Source of the DNA: Lachnospiraceae bacterium
GTDB taxonomy: Bacteria; Bacillota; Clostridia; Lachnospirales; Lachnospiraceae
Assembly (NCBI GenBank): GCA_015057665.1
Contig: SVDY01000001.1
Coordinates: forward strand, 124,001-188,000
Reading direction: 5' to 3'
Length of the DNA: 64,000 nt
The position numbers and the translations under genes are program-made. Below are positions 39,065 to 48,547 of the stretch, piece by piece. The notes beneath the pieces were generated by a model that did not search any database, was not told where the DNA came from, and worked only from the letters and a program-made list of their open reading frames with translations. Positions within the stretch are counted from its first letter, which is position 1, and each line of letters opens with the position of its first letter.

Positions 39065-40111
39065 TCATTCATTCTGAATTCTGCAAACAATCGGTACTTC
39101 TACAGCCATATCATTATGATTGATATAGTACTTTCCTTTTAATACTGCCTGACCTACCGCCAAACGACTTAAAAGAAGCTTCCATTCATATGCTTTGGCC
39201 GAATCAATCATTTTGCTCCAAAAAGCCAAATCCTCTGAAGTCGGTCTAAAAATCAAAACGGATCCTACTTGAAAAAGGGTACGCACCTCTTCCTTACTAT
39301 AACAACTGACAAACTGAGTAGATAATAGGAGTTCCAGACCAAATCTTCTTCCTTCACGCAGCATGTTAGTTAATGCGCTTCCAGGTGCCAAGGAAAGAAA
39401 TTGAAATTCATCCAACACGAGCAATTCATAGCAAGGAGTCTTTTCGTTATGCTGAATTTCTTTCCAAAGCATTTCAAGAAGAAATGTTGTTGTAAATCTT
39501 CTCTCCATTTCAGAAAGGCGATTAATCTGAATGATCTGAACAGGTTTCCCCTGTATTTCTTCTTTAACAAAACCGAGAGAGAAATCCCTCAAATTCTCGT
39601 AAGGATAAAAGCGCGATAATAAGCGAGCAATATTATCGATATTTTCTTTGCTTTCGCCATCATACTCTGCCTGTTCAAAAAGTTCCTCCAAGTCTCGTAC
39701 CAGCTGTGAGAAATACAGACTATCACGATTTTTCATGTGTTGCTCTACTGCTCTTATTAGCCACTTTCTCTGATAGTAACTATCGATACCAGTGGTTTTT
39801 AATAATGCATCTGTCACATCTTTACAAAAAGCTGTCTTTGTAGAATAACGTAACTTAACAGTAACTACATTTGCCCCTGTATCTAGATAATCAATTTCAT
39901 TCAGATACTGAAAGTTGCTTTTTCCCAACTCTTTTTTAGTATAGCTTCCTGAATAGTCAACAATACGGATATACTTTCCTTGTTTTACCGCTTCTTCTAT
40001 GAAACGATTCACGCCGTATGTCTTTCCATAGCCAGAACCGCCTACAAGTAACTTGCTATAATTAGGGATTCCAGCAAGTTTAATAAAATTTCCTTCTTTA
40101 TCAATTAACAT
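39065..40111 (-). CDS. HerA/VirD4-like P-loop ATPase
   Basis: 348 residues, no membrane segment. Walker A GGSGYGKT (24-31), Walker B ELLVLDEFQFL, then NMLREGRRFGLELLLSTQF, the arrangement of HerA/TraG-type DNA pumps. It could be a soluble coupling protein that brings the relaxosome to a transfer channel, or a HerA-like DNA translocase in a defence or segregation pair. Its ATG lies inside the 3' end of the 621-residue gene with GGAGG just before, so the two proteins are likely partners. Confidence 0.8.
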   Translation of the reverse strand: MLIDKEGNFIKLAGIPNYSKLLVGGSGYGKTYGVNRFIEEAVKQGKYIRIVDYSGSYTKKELGKSNFQYLNEIDYLDTGANVVTVKLRYSTKTAFCKDVTDALLKTTGIDSYYQRKWLIRAVEQHMKNRDSLYFSQLVRDLEELFEQAEYDGESKENIDNIARLLSRFYPYENLRDFSLGFVKEEIQGKPVQIIQINRLSEMERRFTTTFLLEMLWKEIQHNEKTPCYELLVLDEFQFLSLAPGSALTNMLREGRRFGLELLLSTQFVSCYSKEEVRTLFQVGSVLIFRPTSEDLAFWSKMIDSAKAYEWKLLLSRLAVGQAVLKGKYYINHNDMAVEVPIVCRIQNE

Positions 40112-41970
40112 TCATTACTACCTCCATTTAATAATGTAATTAAGTCTGTATATCCAATACGATTAAAAGCGTTTCTTTGAAATTTATAGTACTCTTTACG
40201 TACCTTATTAATTTGAAGCCTTGACGTATAACCGCCATATTCACTGGCCAATAAAGCACCTGCTTCTTTGGCACCCAAAAGCAGTCTTTCTTTTTGCCCC
40301 AGGCCAACATATGTTTCTACTATTTCTGAGAACTTCTCCGGAAGAATCCAGATATATTCTTCATCATAGAGAAAAGCTTCGCATCCATCAGCGTTCTCTT
40401 TAGGAACAGCTTTGACTAATCTACTCGCCATACGCAGCGCACTTGCGATTGTATCTACAGCATCTTCCAGATAACACTCATCTTCCTGCCACAGAAAAGA
40501 TGGATCAAGTCCCTCCGGCAGATTCAAGACAGAAGTTATCGATGTCCCAAAACTGTTCCAGAATTCTTCCACCAGTGCCAGCAGAACTTTCCAAAGCCTC
40601 TCTGTTCTTGTTACAGCCCTATACTCAGCAGTAATAATTTTTTGAACATCTTTCCAGTGCTCTTCCACGTATTTAATAAACAGTGCAAAAGTAGCCTGAA
40701 TCCCGTCCCACACAGGTGTATCCAACAAGTTACTTGTTTCAAAGAAGTCCTTATCTATAAAGACATTACGCACTCCTTTCTCTGCAATTCTTTCGTTAGA
40801 AAAGAGAACCACCACAGCTTTAAATGGAGTTTCACCGTAATTAAGTCCGGAACGGTTCATAGCCTTTTTAGCAAATACACGAAGGTTATTTGATATTTTT
40901 TTACTTTTATAAGCAGACATTTCTTTGTAACGAAGTCCAGCTACCACTACGACTTCATCTTTGCATGATTCGATCAAGTTTTTATTATTCTTATCAGATC
41001 CATCTAAGTTCATCGCATACAACTCATTTCTGTTGAACACTTGAAGATAATACAAAATTTCTCTGATATCCTGCTCCTCATTCATAAGAATCAGATTAGT
41101 CACAAATGGTTCATATATATTTTTCTCCTGTAGAACAGAAAATAAAATTCCTCCTAAAGGAATCAAAGCAAACACCAGACGTAATTTGGGGTCATGGATT
41201 CTTTGCAATAAAACAGCATAATCAGTAATCCTTGCACGGTTGGCTGCTTCTTTATTAAAATATTTGTTTAGAATAGGCAACGTCAACTTCGGTCTAACTG
41301 CATCTAAGTAGCACCTTGTTTCATAACAATTAAACTTTCCATCTTCCCAACCTGCATGCCCAGACATAAAAATGATTTTTTCGCTTTCATGAATTTTCTT
41401 ATTAACATAGTCATTCAATGCTTTAACAGCCCAGGTCTTCGTAATCTGCGGATTAAATCTTACACCTATTTGAATTAACGCATTGTAGACCTTATCTCCT
41501 TTAATCTCTGAACTATGCAAAAAAACACAGTTCTTCTCAATTTCAATTACTACTAAAGAATATTTCCCGTCTGCTATGTCTATAATCGTAACAATCAGTT
41601 CCCCCTGACTATTTGCGAAATATCGCATTTCCTCAGGTGGACCGTAATCATAGATTTTTTTGTAAATCATTGCTTTGTTTTCATCCGAGGCTAATACTGC
41701 ATCAATAGGACGGCGACGCAGCTTATATGTATTCTGAAGAGCTTTATCTACCTGTATACTCAAAGATGCCATTTGCTGTCCAAGAGTACATTGCCCTTGT
41801 ACAACAGTTTCTATTGTTGGACCATATAAGGTTCCATAATATGTAGATTGTCCTACTGATGGTACAGGTGGATAATTATTCAACGTTTTATATTCGTTTG
41901 ATTGCGTTTCTTTCTTGTATGTATCGTTTTGTTGTCCAGCTCTTACAGCCGGTATCCCTTTGTTGTTCAC
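40105..41970 (-). CDS. Unknown 621-residue protein paired with the HerA-like ATPase
   Basis: Pro/Gln-rich, probably disordered first 80 residues; mid part with SGHAGWEDGKFNCYET and VFALIPLGGILFSVLQ; a strand DEVVVVAGL; and a C-terminal basic winged-helix-like end (YGGYTSRLQINKVRKEYY). The layout recalls DUF927/phage-type helicase-primases, but I see no Walker A, so any ATPase would be degenerate. GTG start with AAAGGGGAAAG. It overlaps the ATPase gene by seven bases. Function not known. Confidence 0.65.
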   Translation of the reverse strand: MNNKGIPAVRAGQQNDTYKKETQSNEYKTLNNYPPVPSVGQSTYYGTLYGPTIETVVQGQCTLGQQMASLSIQVDKALQNTYKLRRRPIDAVLASDENKAMIYKKIYDYGPPEEMRYFANSQGELIVTIIDIADGKYSLVVIEIEKNCVFLHSSEIKGDKVYNALIQIGVRFNPQITKTWAVKALNDYVNKKIHESEKIIFMSGHAGWEDGKFNCYETRCYLDAVRPKLTLPILNKYFNKEAANRARITDYAVLLQRIHDPKLRLVFALIPLGGILFSVLQEKNIYEPFVTNLILMNEEQDIREILYYLQVFNRNELYAMNLDGSDKNNKNLIESCKDEVVVVAGLRYKEMSAYKSKKISNNLRVFAKKAMNRSGLNYGETPFKAVVVLFSNERIAEKGVRNVFIDKDFFETSNLLDTPVWDGIQATFALFIKYVEEHWKDVQKIITAEYRAVTRTERLWKVLLALVEEFWNSFGTSITSVLNLPEGLDPSFLWQEDECYLEDAVDTIASALRMASRLVKAVPKENADGCEAFLYDEEYIWILPEKFSEIVETYVGLGQKERLLLGAKEAGALLASEYGGYTSRLQINKVRKEYYKFQRNAFNRIGYTDLITLLNGGSNEC

Positions 41971-41991
41971 AGCTTTCCCCTTTCATTTTGT

Positions 41992-42087
41992 GAAAATGGT
42001 GGTCTATAAAAATTTCAGACCTTCTAAGCATGTTTTATTTCTAAAACAGCCTATTTTCAAAAGATATTTTTTTCGACCACCATTTTC
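41992..42087. repeat. 13-bp inverted repeat spanning the gap before the 621-residue gene
   Basis: GAAAATGGTGGTC (41,992-42,004) and GACCACCATTTTC (42,075-42,087), perfect arms 70 bases apart, in the region that must hold the 621-residue gene's promoter and leader. Could be an operator pair, an attenuator or a recombinase target. Confidence 0.6.
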
Positions 42088-42106
42088 GTTTAATCTATCG
42101 ATTCTT

Positions 42107-42880
42107 TTATGACAGTGTGCCTTCTTTTATATGACAAGCAATACCATTGACTCGACAGTATTCCAGAACGTAATTAGCTGCTTCATTGTAGAATTCTTTA
42201 TGATATGGATAGGTTGAAATCTCTTTTGAGTAATTCCATCGACCAAATACAATCTTGTCGACAAACTTTATAGCTTCCAACAGTTCATGCAAATTCTGGG
42301 AATGTACATTCGGCGTTGGATACGGCTCTATGCTAACCCAGGTCATACACCCTGCGTCATGAAGAGCTTTTAGGGAAGCCAATCTTTCTGCTACAGGTGC
42401 AGCCCCAGGTTCTACTTGCTTTCTAAATTCTTCATCAAGAGAAATCAATGTGATACCATAAATATTTTCTCGTGACAAGGATGCCAGTTGTCCAACCGGC
42501 AGAACGCCTTTAGTAAGGATGGAACATTTAATACCCGCATTGTTAAGCATTGCTATAGCGTCTATCGTCATCTCAGTAATCTCAGGATATCCACCATATG
42601 GAAATGGATCCGTTGCAAAACAGAGCTGAACCGTATCAATCTTATTCTTCAAACGAGGAATTTCTCTTTCAAGAAGACTTAACGTGTTGATAACCAGACG
42701 TGGTTTCGCCCATTCATATCTGCTATGTACTTTACCGATTCTGCGCTTCAGCATATACGCATAACAATAACTGCAGTTATGAGGGCAGCATTCAATATGA
42801 TTCATACAATAATCCCCATATTCAACGCTTGTCGGGTATAACATGCTCTTTCTAGTAATATAATCTATAGTCTTATTCAT
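42107..42880 (-). CDS. Radical SAM protein, SPL/photolyase-like
   Basis: 257 residues. CCPHNCSYCYAYM carries the Cx3Cx2C cluster motif (Cys32, 36, 39), followed by VQLCFATDPFPYGGYPEITE and SILTKG. This resembles the spore photoproduct lyase-like or 'DNA repair photolyase' radical SAM group often carried on phages and elements; the substrate is unknown. Start at 42,880 with GGAGG. Other radical SAM roles are possible. Confidence 0.82.
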   Translation of the reverse strand: MNKTIDYITRKSMLYPTSVEYGDYCMNHIECCPHNCSYCYAYMLKRRIGKVHSRYEWAKPRLVINTLSLLEREIPRLKNKIDTVQLCFATDPFPYGGYPEITEMTIDAIAMLNNAGIKCSILTKGVLPVGQLASLSRENIYGITLISLDEEFRKQVEPGAAPVAERLASLKALHDAGCMTWVSIEPYPTPNVHSQNLHELLEAIKFVDKIVFGRWNYSKEISTYPYHKEFYNEAANYVLEYCRVNGIACHIKEGTLS

Positions 42881-42938
42881 TAGTCTTTCCTCCAATACTG
42901 ATTTAAATAAATATGTAGTTATCAAGGTTCTTTTCTAT

Positions 42939-43020
42939 TTCAGCCTGAAGCTGTCTTAAGAACAGCTTCAAGCTGAATGTGCCAAGTCAACAGTTTCAAG
43001 TAGTTGCTCCGAAGAGCAAC
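42939..43020 (-). promoter_or_regulatory. Two tandem hairpins before the radical SAM gene
   Basis: TTCAGC...GCTGAA closes a long stem with inner TGAAGCTGT/ACAGCTTCA (42,939-42,977). A second hairpin GTTGCTC-TTCG-GAGCAAC with a UUCG loop on the minus strand lies at 43,003-43,020. There is no clear U tract, so leader structure is as likely as termination. Confidence 0.45.
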
Positions 43021-43024
43021 CATT

Positions 43025-43483
43025 TTAGAATTCAAGATAATCTGAGACAATTACCTCTTCTTCCTCATAGTCCTCATAGATGTCAGTCTCGATAATTTCA
43101 AAACCACCATCTACACTGATTTTGCTACATAATCTACTTCCATCTTCATCAACTTCAGTAATGTAACACACACGGTCAACCGCACTCTGATCCACGATGC
43201 GAAAAACAAGATAGAATTTGAGTACATCGCTGTGTTTGCTGTTATGAATACAAATTCTAATGATAGCGATTCCCAAGTCGTCATCCATGGTGTGATCAAT
43301 AGTGAAGTCATCGGGATTGAATGGTGAAGTAAATCCCATTCTATTAAAGTAAGCTCCAAGCAATCCACTCAAATACTCATTGTCATGGAAAACCAACGTC
43401 TCAAATACAGTGTCCTCTTTTGTTTGTTCATAAATTGTTTCTGGGAATATCCCTTTGAAAAATGATGCTGTGATTTCTTTCAT
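43025..43483 (-). CDS. Hypothetical acidic protein
   Basis: 152 residues, with a very acidic end (IYEDYEEEEVIVSDYLEF). The body has alternating strands (AIIRICIHNSKHSDVLKFYLVF). No family recognised. AGGAGG before the ATG at 43,483. Possibly a DNA-mimic-like or regulatory partner, but nothing in the sequence proves it. Confidence 0.6.
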   Translation of the reverse strand: MKEITASFFKGIFPETIYEQTKEDTVFETLVFHDNEYLSGLLGAYFNRMGFTSPFNPDDFTIDHTMDDDLGIAIIRICIHNSKHSDVLKFYLVFRIVDQSAVDRVCYITEVDEDGSRLCSKISVDGGFEIIETDIYEDYEEEEVIVSDYLEF

Positions 43484-43619
43484 ACATATCCTCCTTTTAT
43501 TTATGTGTCTTTGCATGTAAACGTCATTTCTGCGTCAACACTCTTTAACAACTAATTTATTTATATACCTATTTCTAAGCCATTTTTATCGTTCACAGCC
43601 CCACTTTTTGAAAATATAA

Positions 43620-43645
43620 AAAAGGACTGCCTAAACAGTCCTTTA
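43620..43645 (-). terminator. Terminator of the 748-residue gene
   Basis: AAAGGACTG / CAGTCCTTT hairpin followed on the minus strand by TTTTTTATA. Confidence 0.8.
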
Positions 43646-43649
43646 ACTT

Positions 43650-45896
43650 TTAAATTTGATTCAATTTTTCTATCAATGCTTTCTGCAGAAAACAATACCA
43701 TCGCCCTCTTTTGTTGGTAGGACGTCCACTTTTGCCTGTAATACTCGATATTTCACTTTGAATTTTAGCGAAAACTTCATTATTTATGAAAAATTCATTC
43801 CAGCCTGCTGCTTTCCTTAATTCTATTACTCGATGTCTTATACTTTCCTTCACCTCAATTTCATATTCCAAAAGTTTTCTTCTACTCGCTTTTAACTTAT
43901 CATACTCATAATTTACCGTATTTCCTGTTTCGAGAATTTCGGATATTTTTCTGTTCAGACATCCAAACTCACTGATTTTGAATTTGTCTTTGCACATACA
44001 CTCGAATTTCTCTTTTTTGTATTTTAGTACTTCTGTCTCCACCTCTTTTAACGTTTTGGAATCTAAATATTTTTCCTTATTATTAAATACTTCGCTCAAG
44101 ACATCTTGCAAATAACTACACTGCGAATATGCCTCATTAGAATAGATACAATTTATTACTCTTATAACCAAATCTTGTTGTAATTGCTGTTCTTTCCATT
44201 CCATAAATCCAGGAAAAACCGATGTAAAATATCCGATTTTTGAAAACTTCATAAACATCTCTATTGGACATTCCTTTAATGCATCAATAATCCAATGAAT
44301 ACATTCTTTTGCTGGTTCACTATTTTTTGCTGTGAACTTCCAATATCCGCATTTATCATTTGTTTTTTTTACAATTTCAAATAATTTCCTTATCAATATT
44401 TCTGTACATGATCCGTATATTCCTATATATCGTGCCACTTGCTCCATTAATAAATCTATTTGTTCTCTATAATTCTGATAGTTATCCTTGTAAATGCAAA
44501 TTCCATCAAGACCATCTAGTACCGCCACGCAAACATTAAAACCTACCAGCGAAACGTACTGTTCTAAAGCATTGGTTGATTGTAATTCGATACATGTTTC
44601 TGCCCCTTTTAAAACATATGGAAAACAAAAATTTTTTGACATGCAATCTTTATTATTTCCCACTTCGATATTTATTCCTTCTTCATCCGTAACAGCTTTA
44701 ACATCTTCCTTTGTATCGTTATATACTCCCGAAAAATATCCAACTTGGTATAAAGACAATTCTTGTATTATAGGAGAAAACAATGTTTCAACTAAAACAT
44801 GTTTCAAACATTCTCTAGCAGCAGTTTTTGAATGGATCTTTGAATAATCTATCGTTCGTGGTAAATTATCTTTCATCTGCAGATTTAGCCAATTGATTAT
44901 TACGCTATAGTCTTGATATATCATTGAAAGAGATCTACACATAGCCAAGCAATACCTGTTTTCCATAGAACAAATTTCTCTTTCTAATAAGCTATCACAT
45001 AACAGTAAATCTTCTCCAGTATACACCCCTTTACGTTCCATATTTAAGATAATATACAACGTAAGCAAACACACACAACTTTCCTTATTATGTAGAATAT
45101 ATCCATCTATTGCTTTAATCAGTTTCTCAGGATTTCCCAACTCACCTTTCTCTGTAAAATATTCTTCTAATATTCCTTTTAGGTCTTTATAGGTAGTTTT
45201 AATTTCAGGATATAGTATAAATAAATCACTTTCACATAACTGACATAATAACGGAGATGAGAATGCATTATAGAATGTATTTTTCTTATTCTCTTCTAAT
45301 TTGGCATCTTCAAGTAATTTATTGATTTTCAAAACAGTCTCTTTTATCTTCTGAATTGCTTCCTCATTCATATTAATTTCTTCGTCAGGTACCGTTATTG
45401 AAACAGCCGCTCGTAAACCGTCTATCATTGAAGAATAACCTATTTGCATATATATATGGTTATATTTTTCGAAAAATTTGCGTATATATTTATGTCTTGC
45501 TTTTTCCTCAGCTTTTTCATCTGTAATAAAGTTACGATAGTTATCCTCTCTTTCTAAAGGAATGTTCGCTCCTCCCGTGTACCTTTTCTTGCGCTGTGCA
45601 TTTAAATGCTGTTTATAACTTTCGATTTCCTCCGATAGTTTTTCCTTACATTCCTGTTCCCATATATTTATTAAACTCGCATAATGTTTTAATATTATTT
45701 GCAACTCGTCAAACTTTTCTGTTTTGCAGAATTCTTCACATTTGAGGAGCAACATTTGTGTATCTTTATATCGTTCAAATAACCATTGTCGGTAATCTTT
45801 TTCATTGGCTCTTAATATATCTTGATGATATATCTCAAGCAACGCATGCATTATTTCTTTTAGGTTATTTAATCTATACAGACCTGCATTATTCAT
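43650..45896 (-). CDS. Large hypothetical protein (748 residues), cargo of the island
   Basis: Mostly helical with charged coiled-coil-like parts in the first 200 residues (KLSEEIESYKQHLNAQRKKR) and near residue 640. No Walker, nuclease or TIR signature seen. The last 40 residues (ITGKSGRPTNKRGRWYCFLQKAL) are basic. AT-rich compared with the backbone. It lies about 170 bases after the HEPN gene on the same strand and is ended by a clear terminator; gene size and setting resemble two-gene defence cargo, which is inference. Confidence 0.65.
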   Translation of the reverse strand: MNNAGLYRLNNLKEIMHALLEIYHQDILRANEKDYRQWLFERYKDTQMLLLKCEEFCKTEKFDELQIILKHYASLINIWEQECKEKLSEEIESYKQHLNAQRKKRYTGGANIPLEREDNYRNFITDEKAEEKARHKYIRKFFEKYNHIYMQIGYSSMIDGLRAAVSITVPDEEINMNEEAIQKIKETVLKINKLLEDAKLEENKKNTFYNAFSSPLLCQLCESDLFILYPEIKTTYKDLKGILEEYFTEKGELGNPEKLIKAIDGYILHNKESCVCLLTLYIILNMERKGVYTGEDLLLCDSLLEREICSMENRYCLAMCRSLSMIYQDYSVIINWLNLQMKDNLPRTIDYSKIHSKTAARECLKHVLVETLFSPIIQELSLYQVGYFSGVYNDTKEDVKAVTDEEGINIEVGNNKDCMSKNFCFPYVLKGAETCIELQSTNALEQYVSLVGFNVCVAVLDGLDGICIYKDNYQNYREQIDLLMEQVARYIGIYGSCTEILIRKLFEIVKKTNDKCGYWKFTAKNSEPAKECIHWIIDALKECPIEMFMKFSKIGYFTSVFPGFMEWKEQQLQQDLVIRVINCIYSNEAYSQCSYLQDVLSEVFNNKEKYLDSKTLKEVETEVLKYKKEKFECMCKDKFKISEFGCLNRKISEILETGNTVNYEYDKLKASRRKLLEYEIEVKESIRHRVIELRKAAGWNEFFINNEVFAKIQSEISSITGKSGRPTNKRGRWYCFLQKALIEKLNQI

Positions 45897-46065
45897 AGTG
45901 ATTCGTTCCTTAATTTTGTATGTGGCTATTATCTATGATTAACAACCGATTATGACCATTATAGTTTTATATACATATACGCAGTCGCCGTTAAACACAC
46001 ATTAATAATTTATAGCACCATCTATGGTATTTCTTCTATATAAAGTGTCATATAAGAATCTCCTA

Positions 46066-46737
46066 TTAATATCCACAAACATATCGCATTTTTTCGACAA
46101 AAGCACTTCTTGTCCCCACGTCTCCATTTTTCAATCTTAGTAAATAGTCCTCAAAAAAGTATCTCTGCAATGCTTTTGACAAACTCCTTACATTCACTTG
46201 TATTCCCACTTTATCTTCTCTATATATGTACTCAACCGTTTCCACAGACTCACACGTCAACATGCTACACCCCTTCGTTTGAGCTGAGTGTAGTATGCCG
46301 CATCTTATTTGGTAATAAAACAAGGAGGCAAGATCTGTATTTTCATTAATTGCATTTTGGTTCATAAATATTTCTGGAAATTTCAGTCTTAAAAAATTAG
46401 TATAATGCCTTCCGACACCACTATCTTCTGTAATTGGATTCCATTCACTTGAACTCTCCAATCCATATTCAAATTGATAAAATGTATCTATTAACAAACA
46501 ATTTAAAGCCATAATTGCAAACCCGTTTTTCTCTATTTTTCTGTTTGAATTTGCTCGACAACTAAAATCTATCGACAAATAATTAATTGTAGAAAAATAT
46601 CTTTCCCTAAATCGTGCCTCTATCATTTTAAGTGCGCTTTCCCATTTTTCTTCACTACTGTTGAGTTCCAGTCCCAAATTAATATATTCCTGCGCAGAAT
46701 ATTCCAAAGAAATCATTGCTTCTCCATTTACTCCCAT
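46066..46737 (-). CDS. HEPN-domain protein (probable RNase)
   Basis: 223 residues, helical. YYQIRCGILHSAQTKG contains Arg145-x4-His150, the catalytic RX4H motif of HEPN ribonucleases, set in a helix after a segment (LNCLLIDTFYQFEYGLE) like helix 1 of such proteins. HEPN enzymes act in toxin-antitoxin and antiphage systems. GGAGG before the ATG. No small nucleotidyltransferase antitoxin is next to it; the nearest partner is the 748-residue protein. Confidence 0.65.
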   Translation of the reverse strand: MGVNGEAMISLEYSAQEYINLGLELNSSEEKWESALKMIEARFRERYFSTINYLSIDFSCRANSNRKIEKNGFAIMALNCLLIDTFYQFEYGLESSSEWNPITEDSGVGRHYTNFLRLKFPEIFMNQNAINENTDLASLFYYQIRCGILHSAQTKGCSMLTCESVETVEYIYREDKVGIQVNVRSLSKALQRYFFEDYLLRLKNGDVGTRSAFVEKMRYVCGY

Positions 46738-46898
46738 ACTTTTTCCTCCAACTCCATTTCTAAATATACTTATCGATATTCTTTTGTATAAATATATTTT
46801 TCCTCTTCTATCAATTCCGCATACTTCTACATACTACACTTTGTATTTTCTTTTAACATGATTATATCAATTTCTTTCTTATTTTCCCATAATGATTT

Positions 46899-46924
46899 GA
46901 CCCGAGACTAAAAAATCTCGGGTC
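46899..46924 (-). terminator. Hairpin after the zinc-ribbon protein gene
   Basis: GACCCGAGA / TCTCGGGTC stem with a weak T run on the minus strand. Confidence 0.6.
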
Positions 46925-46957
46925 TTTAATAAGTGATATTCTATTTATGTTTAATTT

Positions 46958-48385
46958 TTAGCGTTTATAGTAAGTGTGACCAGCAAAATCATCCGTAAAC
47001 GAACATTCATCCGGCTTCCAAGTACAATGGTTGCCATCAACTACAAATGTATTATCATCATATAAATCAAAGCAATGGATTTCTACTCCACCAAAGACAA
47101 AATATTTAATAATTTGATATCTCCCATCTGCAAGTTTTTCTATTACTGCTCGAGTATTACTGTTCTCCAAATAATAGAATCCTTCCAGGCAATTCCTTTC
47201 CTCACCATATTGCGGCTTATCTGCTAACGAAATCTCGTTATTTTCAACATACATAGTCATATTCGTCAAGTATGTATTTGCATTTTCAGGGAAAGTGAAA
47301 CAGATCCATGTTGATATTTCCGCTTCTGCCGCGAGTTCTACATAATCATAATCGCAATATCCTTCTTGAAGCAAACCATTATTATTTATAGAAAAGTAAT
47401 TTGGAGTATTAAAAGTCAATGTTGTTCCGCTACAATTGTATACACTGCATAATACCTTTACCCAAAGATACCCTCCTGATCTTTCTGTATATGCAAACCA
47501 CGGATGCACCTTTAAATCAGTTCCAACCACCGTATCTGTCACATAATAGCTCCCAACAAATGTTTCCTCTTCAATCATCTCATCAACTGGATAGTATGTC
47601 CGTTCTTCCTCTGCAAATAAAACTATCAAATAATTTCCATCTTCAGGATAATACTTTATTACCGCCTCTTCCGCCTCATCATTATATACATATTCTCCTT
47701 CTTTTCCTCTAACATATGAATTCGGCGAACAATAGCATATTCCCATACCATTAACATAGAATGCAAGTACGTCTTCATCGTCCCATCCTATTTCTAAAGT
47801 GTCTCCTGTTTCTGGTTGAGTAAAATATGTATAGGTTTTATACCACTCCTCCGTAAAACCACTATCTTGATTCGTATTCTTATAATCATCTTTATTTTCT
47901 GAATCGTCCTCGTACAAATGCTCATCTTGTACTTTATCAGAAAGATTAGTTTCAACATTGCTGACCATGAAACCAAAAGCAATTATCACAAATGCAATTC
48001 CCGCAATACGCAGTATTGCTTTCTTTCTGCATCGTTTAAATAACGACAGAATAATCAGAACACCGCCTAATAAATGCAATGTACTCGCAATTACATTACC
48101 ATCGCCAAAAGAAGCTAATGCAAAAACAATAGCTGCGACCGGAAGTAAATACATAGCTATCTTTAAACGTTCTTCTAACATTGTTCTAATGAAACTTTTT
48201 GATTTTTGTTTCGATTGATTTGCAGCATCGTCTTTTTGTTCAATTACAGTTTTAACTTCAACAAAATCCATCTCCTCATTTTTATCATCCTCTATCCGGA
48301 CTACTTTTGTTCCACATTCAGAACAAAATTTTGAATTTTCTACAAGCTTTGCCCCACACTGGGAACAAAAAAACGTCTTACCCAT
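46958..48385 (-). CDS. Zinc-ribbon membrane protein
   Basis: 475 residues. Two CxxC pairs (FCSQCGAKL, FCSECGTKV) form an N-terminal zinc ribbon, then a charged linker, two to three membrane helices (LLPVAAIVFALASF, LHLLGGVLIILSLF, IAGIAFVIIAFGFMV) and a long extracytoplasmic part with many Tyr/Asp strands (YLWVKVLCSVYNCSGTTL). Looks like a membrane sensor or surface protein; role unknown. GGGAGG before the ATG. Divergent from the XRE regulator with shared operator repeats. Confidence 0.7.
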   Translation of the reverse strand: MGKTFFCSQCGAKLVENSKFCSECGTKVVRIEDDKNEEMDFVEVKTVIEQKDDAANQSKQKSKSFIRTMLEERLKIAMYLLPVAAIVFALASFGDGNVIASTLHLLGGVLIILSLFKRCRKKAILRIAGIAFVIIAFGFMVSNVETNLSDKVQDEHLYEDDSENKDDYKNTNQDSGFTEEWYKTYTYFTQPETGDTLEIGWDDEDVLAFYVNGMGICYCSPNSYVRGKEGEYVYNDEAEEAVIKYYPEDGNYLIVLFAEEERTYYPVDEMIEEETFVGSYYVTDTVVGTDLKVHPWFAYTERSGGYLWVKVLCSVYNCSGTTLTFNTPNYFSINNNGLLQEGYCDYDYVELAAEAEISTWICFTFPENANTYLTNMTMYVENNEISLADKPQYGEERNCLEGFYYLENSNTRAVIEKLADGRYQIIKYFVFGGVEIHCFDLYDDNTFVVDGNHCTWKPDECSFTDDFAGHTYYKR

Positions 48386-48450
48386 ACTTCTTCCTCCCTA
48401 AGATCAAGCAGTCTTTTCTAATTTCATTATACCACTCGTCATTCCTTTTT

Positions 48451-48517
48451 CAAACCTTTTAGGTTTGTTTTTATTTATTCATAAACCTCTTTATGCGTTT
48501 TTTATTAATCCAAACCT
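48451..48517. promoter_or_regulatory. Repeated AAACCT operator sites between divergent genes
   Basis: A perfect palindrome CAAACCT-TTT-AGGTTTG (48,451-48,467) plus further AAACCT words at 48,483 and CAAACCT at 48,511. They lie in the gap between the zinc-ribbon gene and the XRE regulator and are probable binding sites of the latter. Confidence 0.6.
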
Positions 48518-48547
48518 AATTAAACTGTAATTAGGAGGACAATTCAT

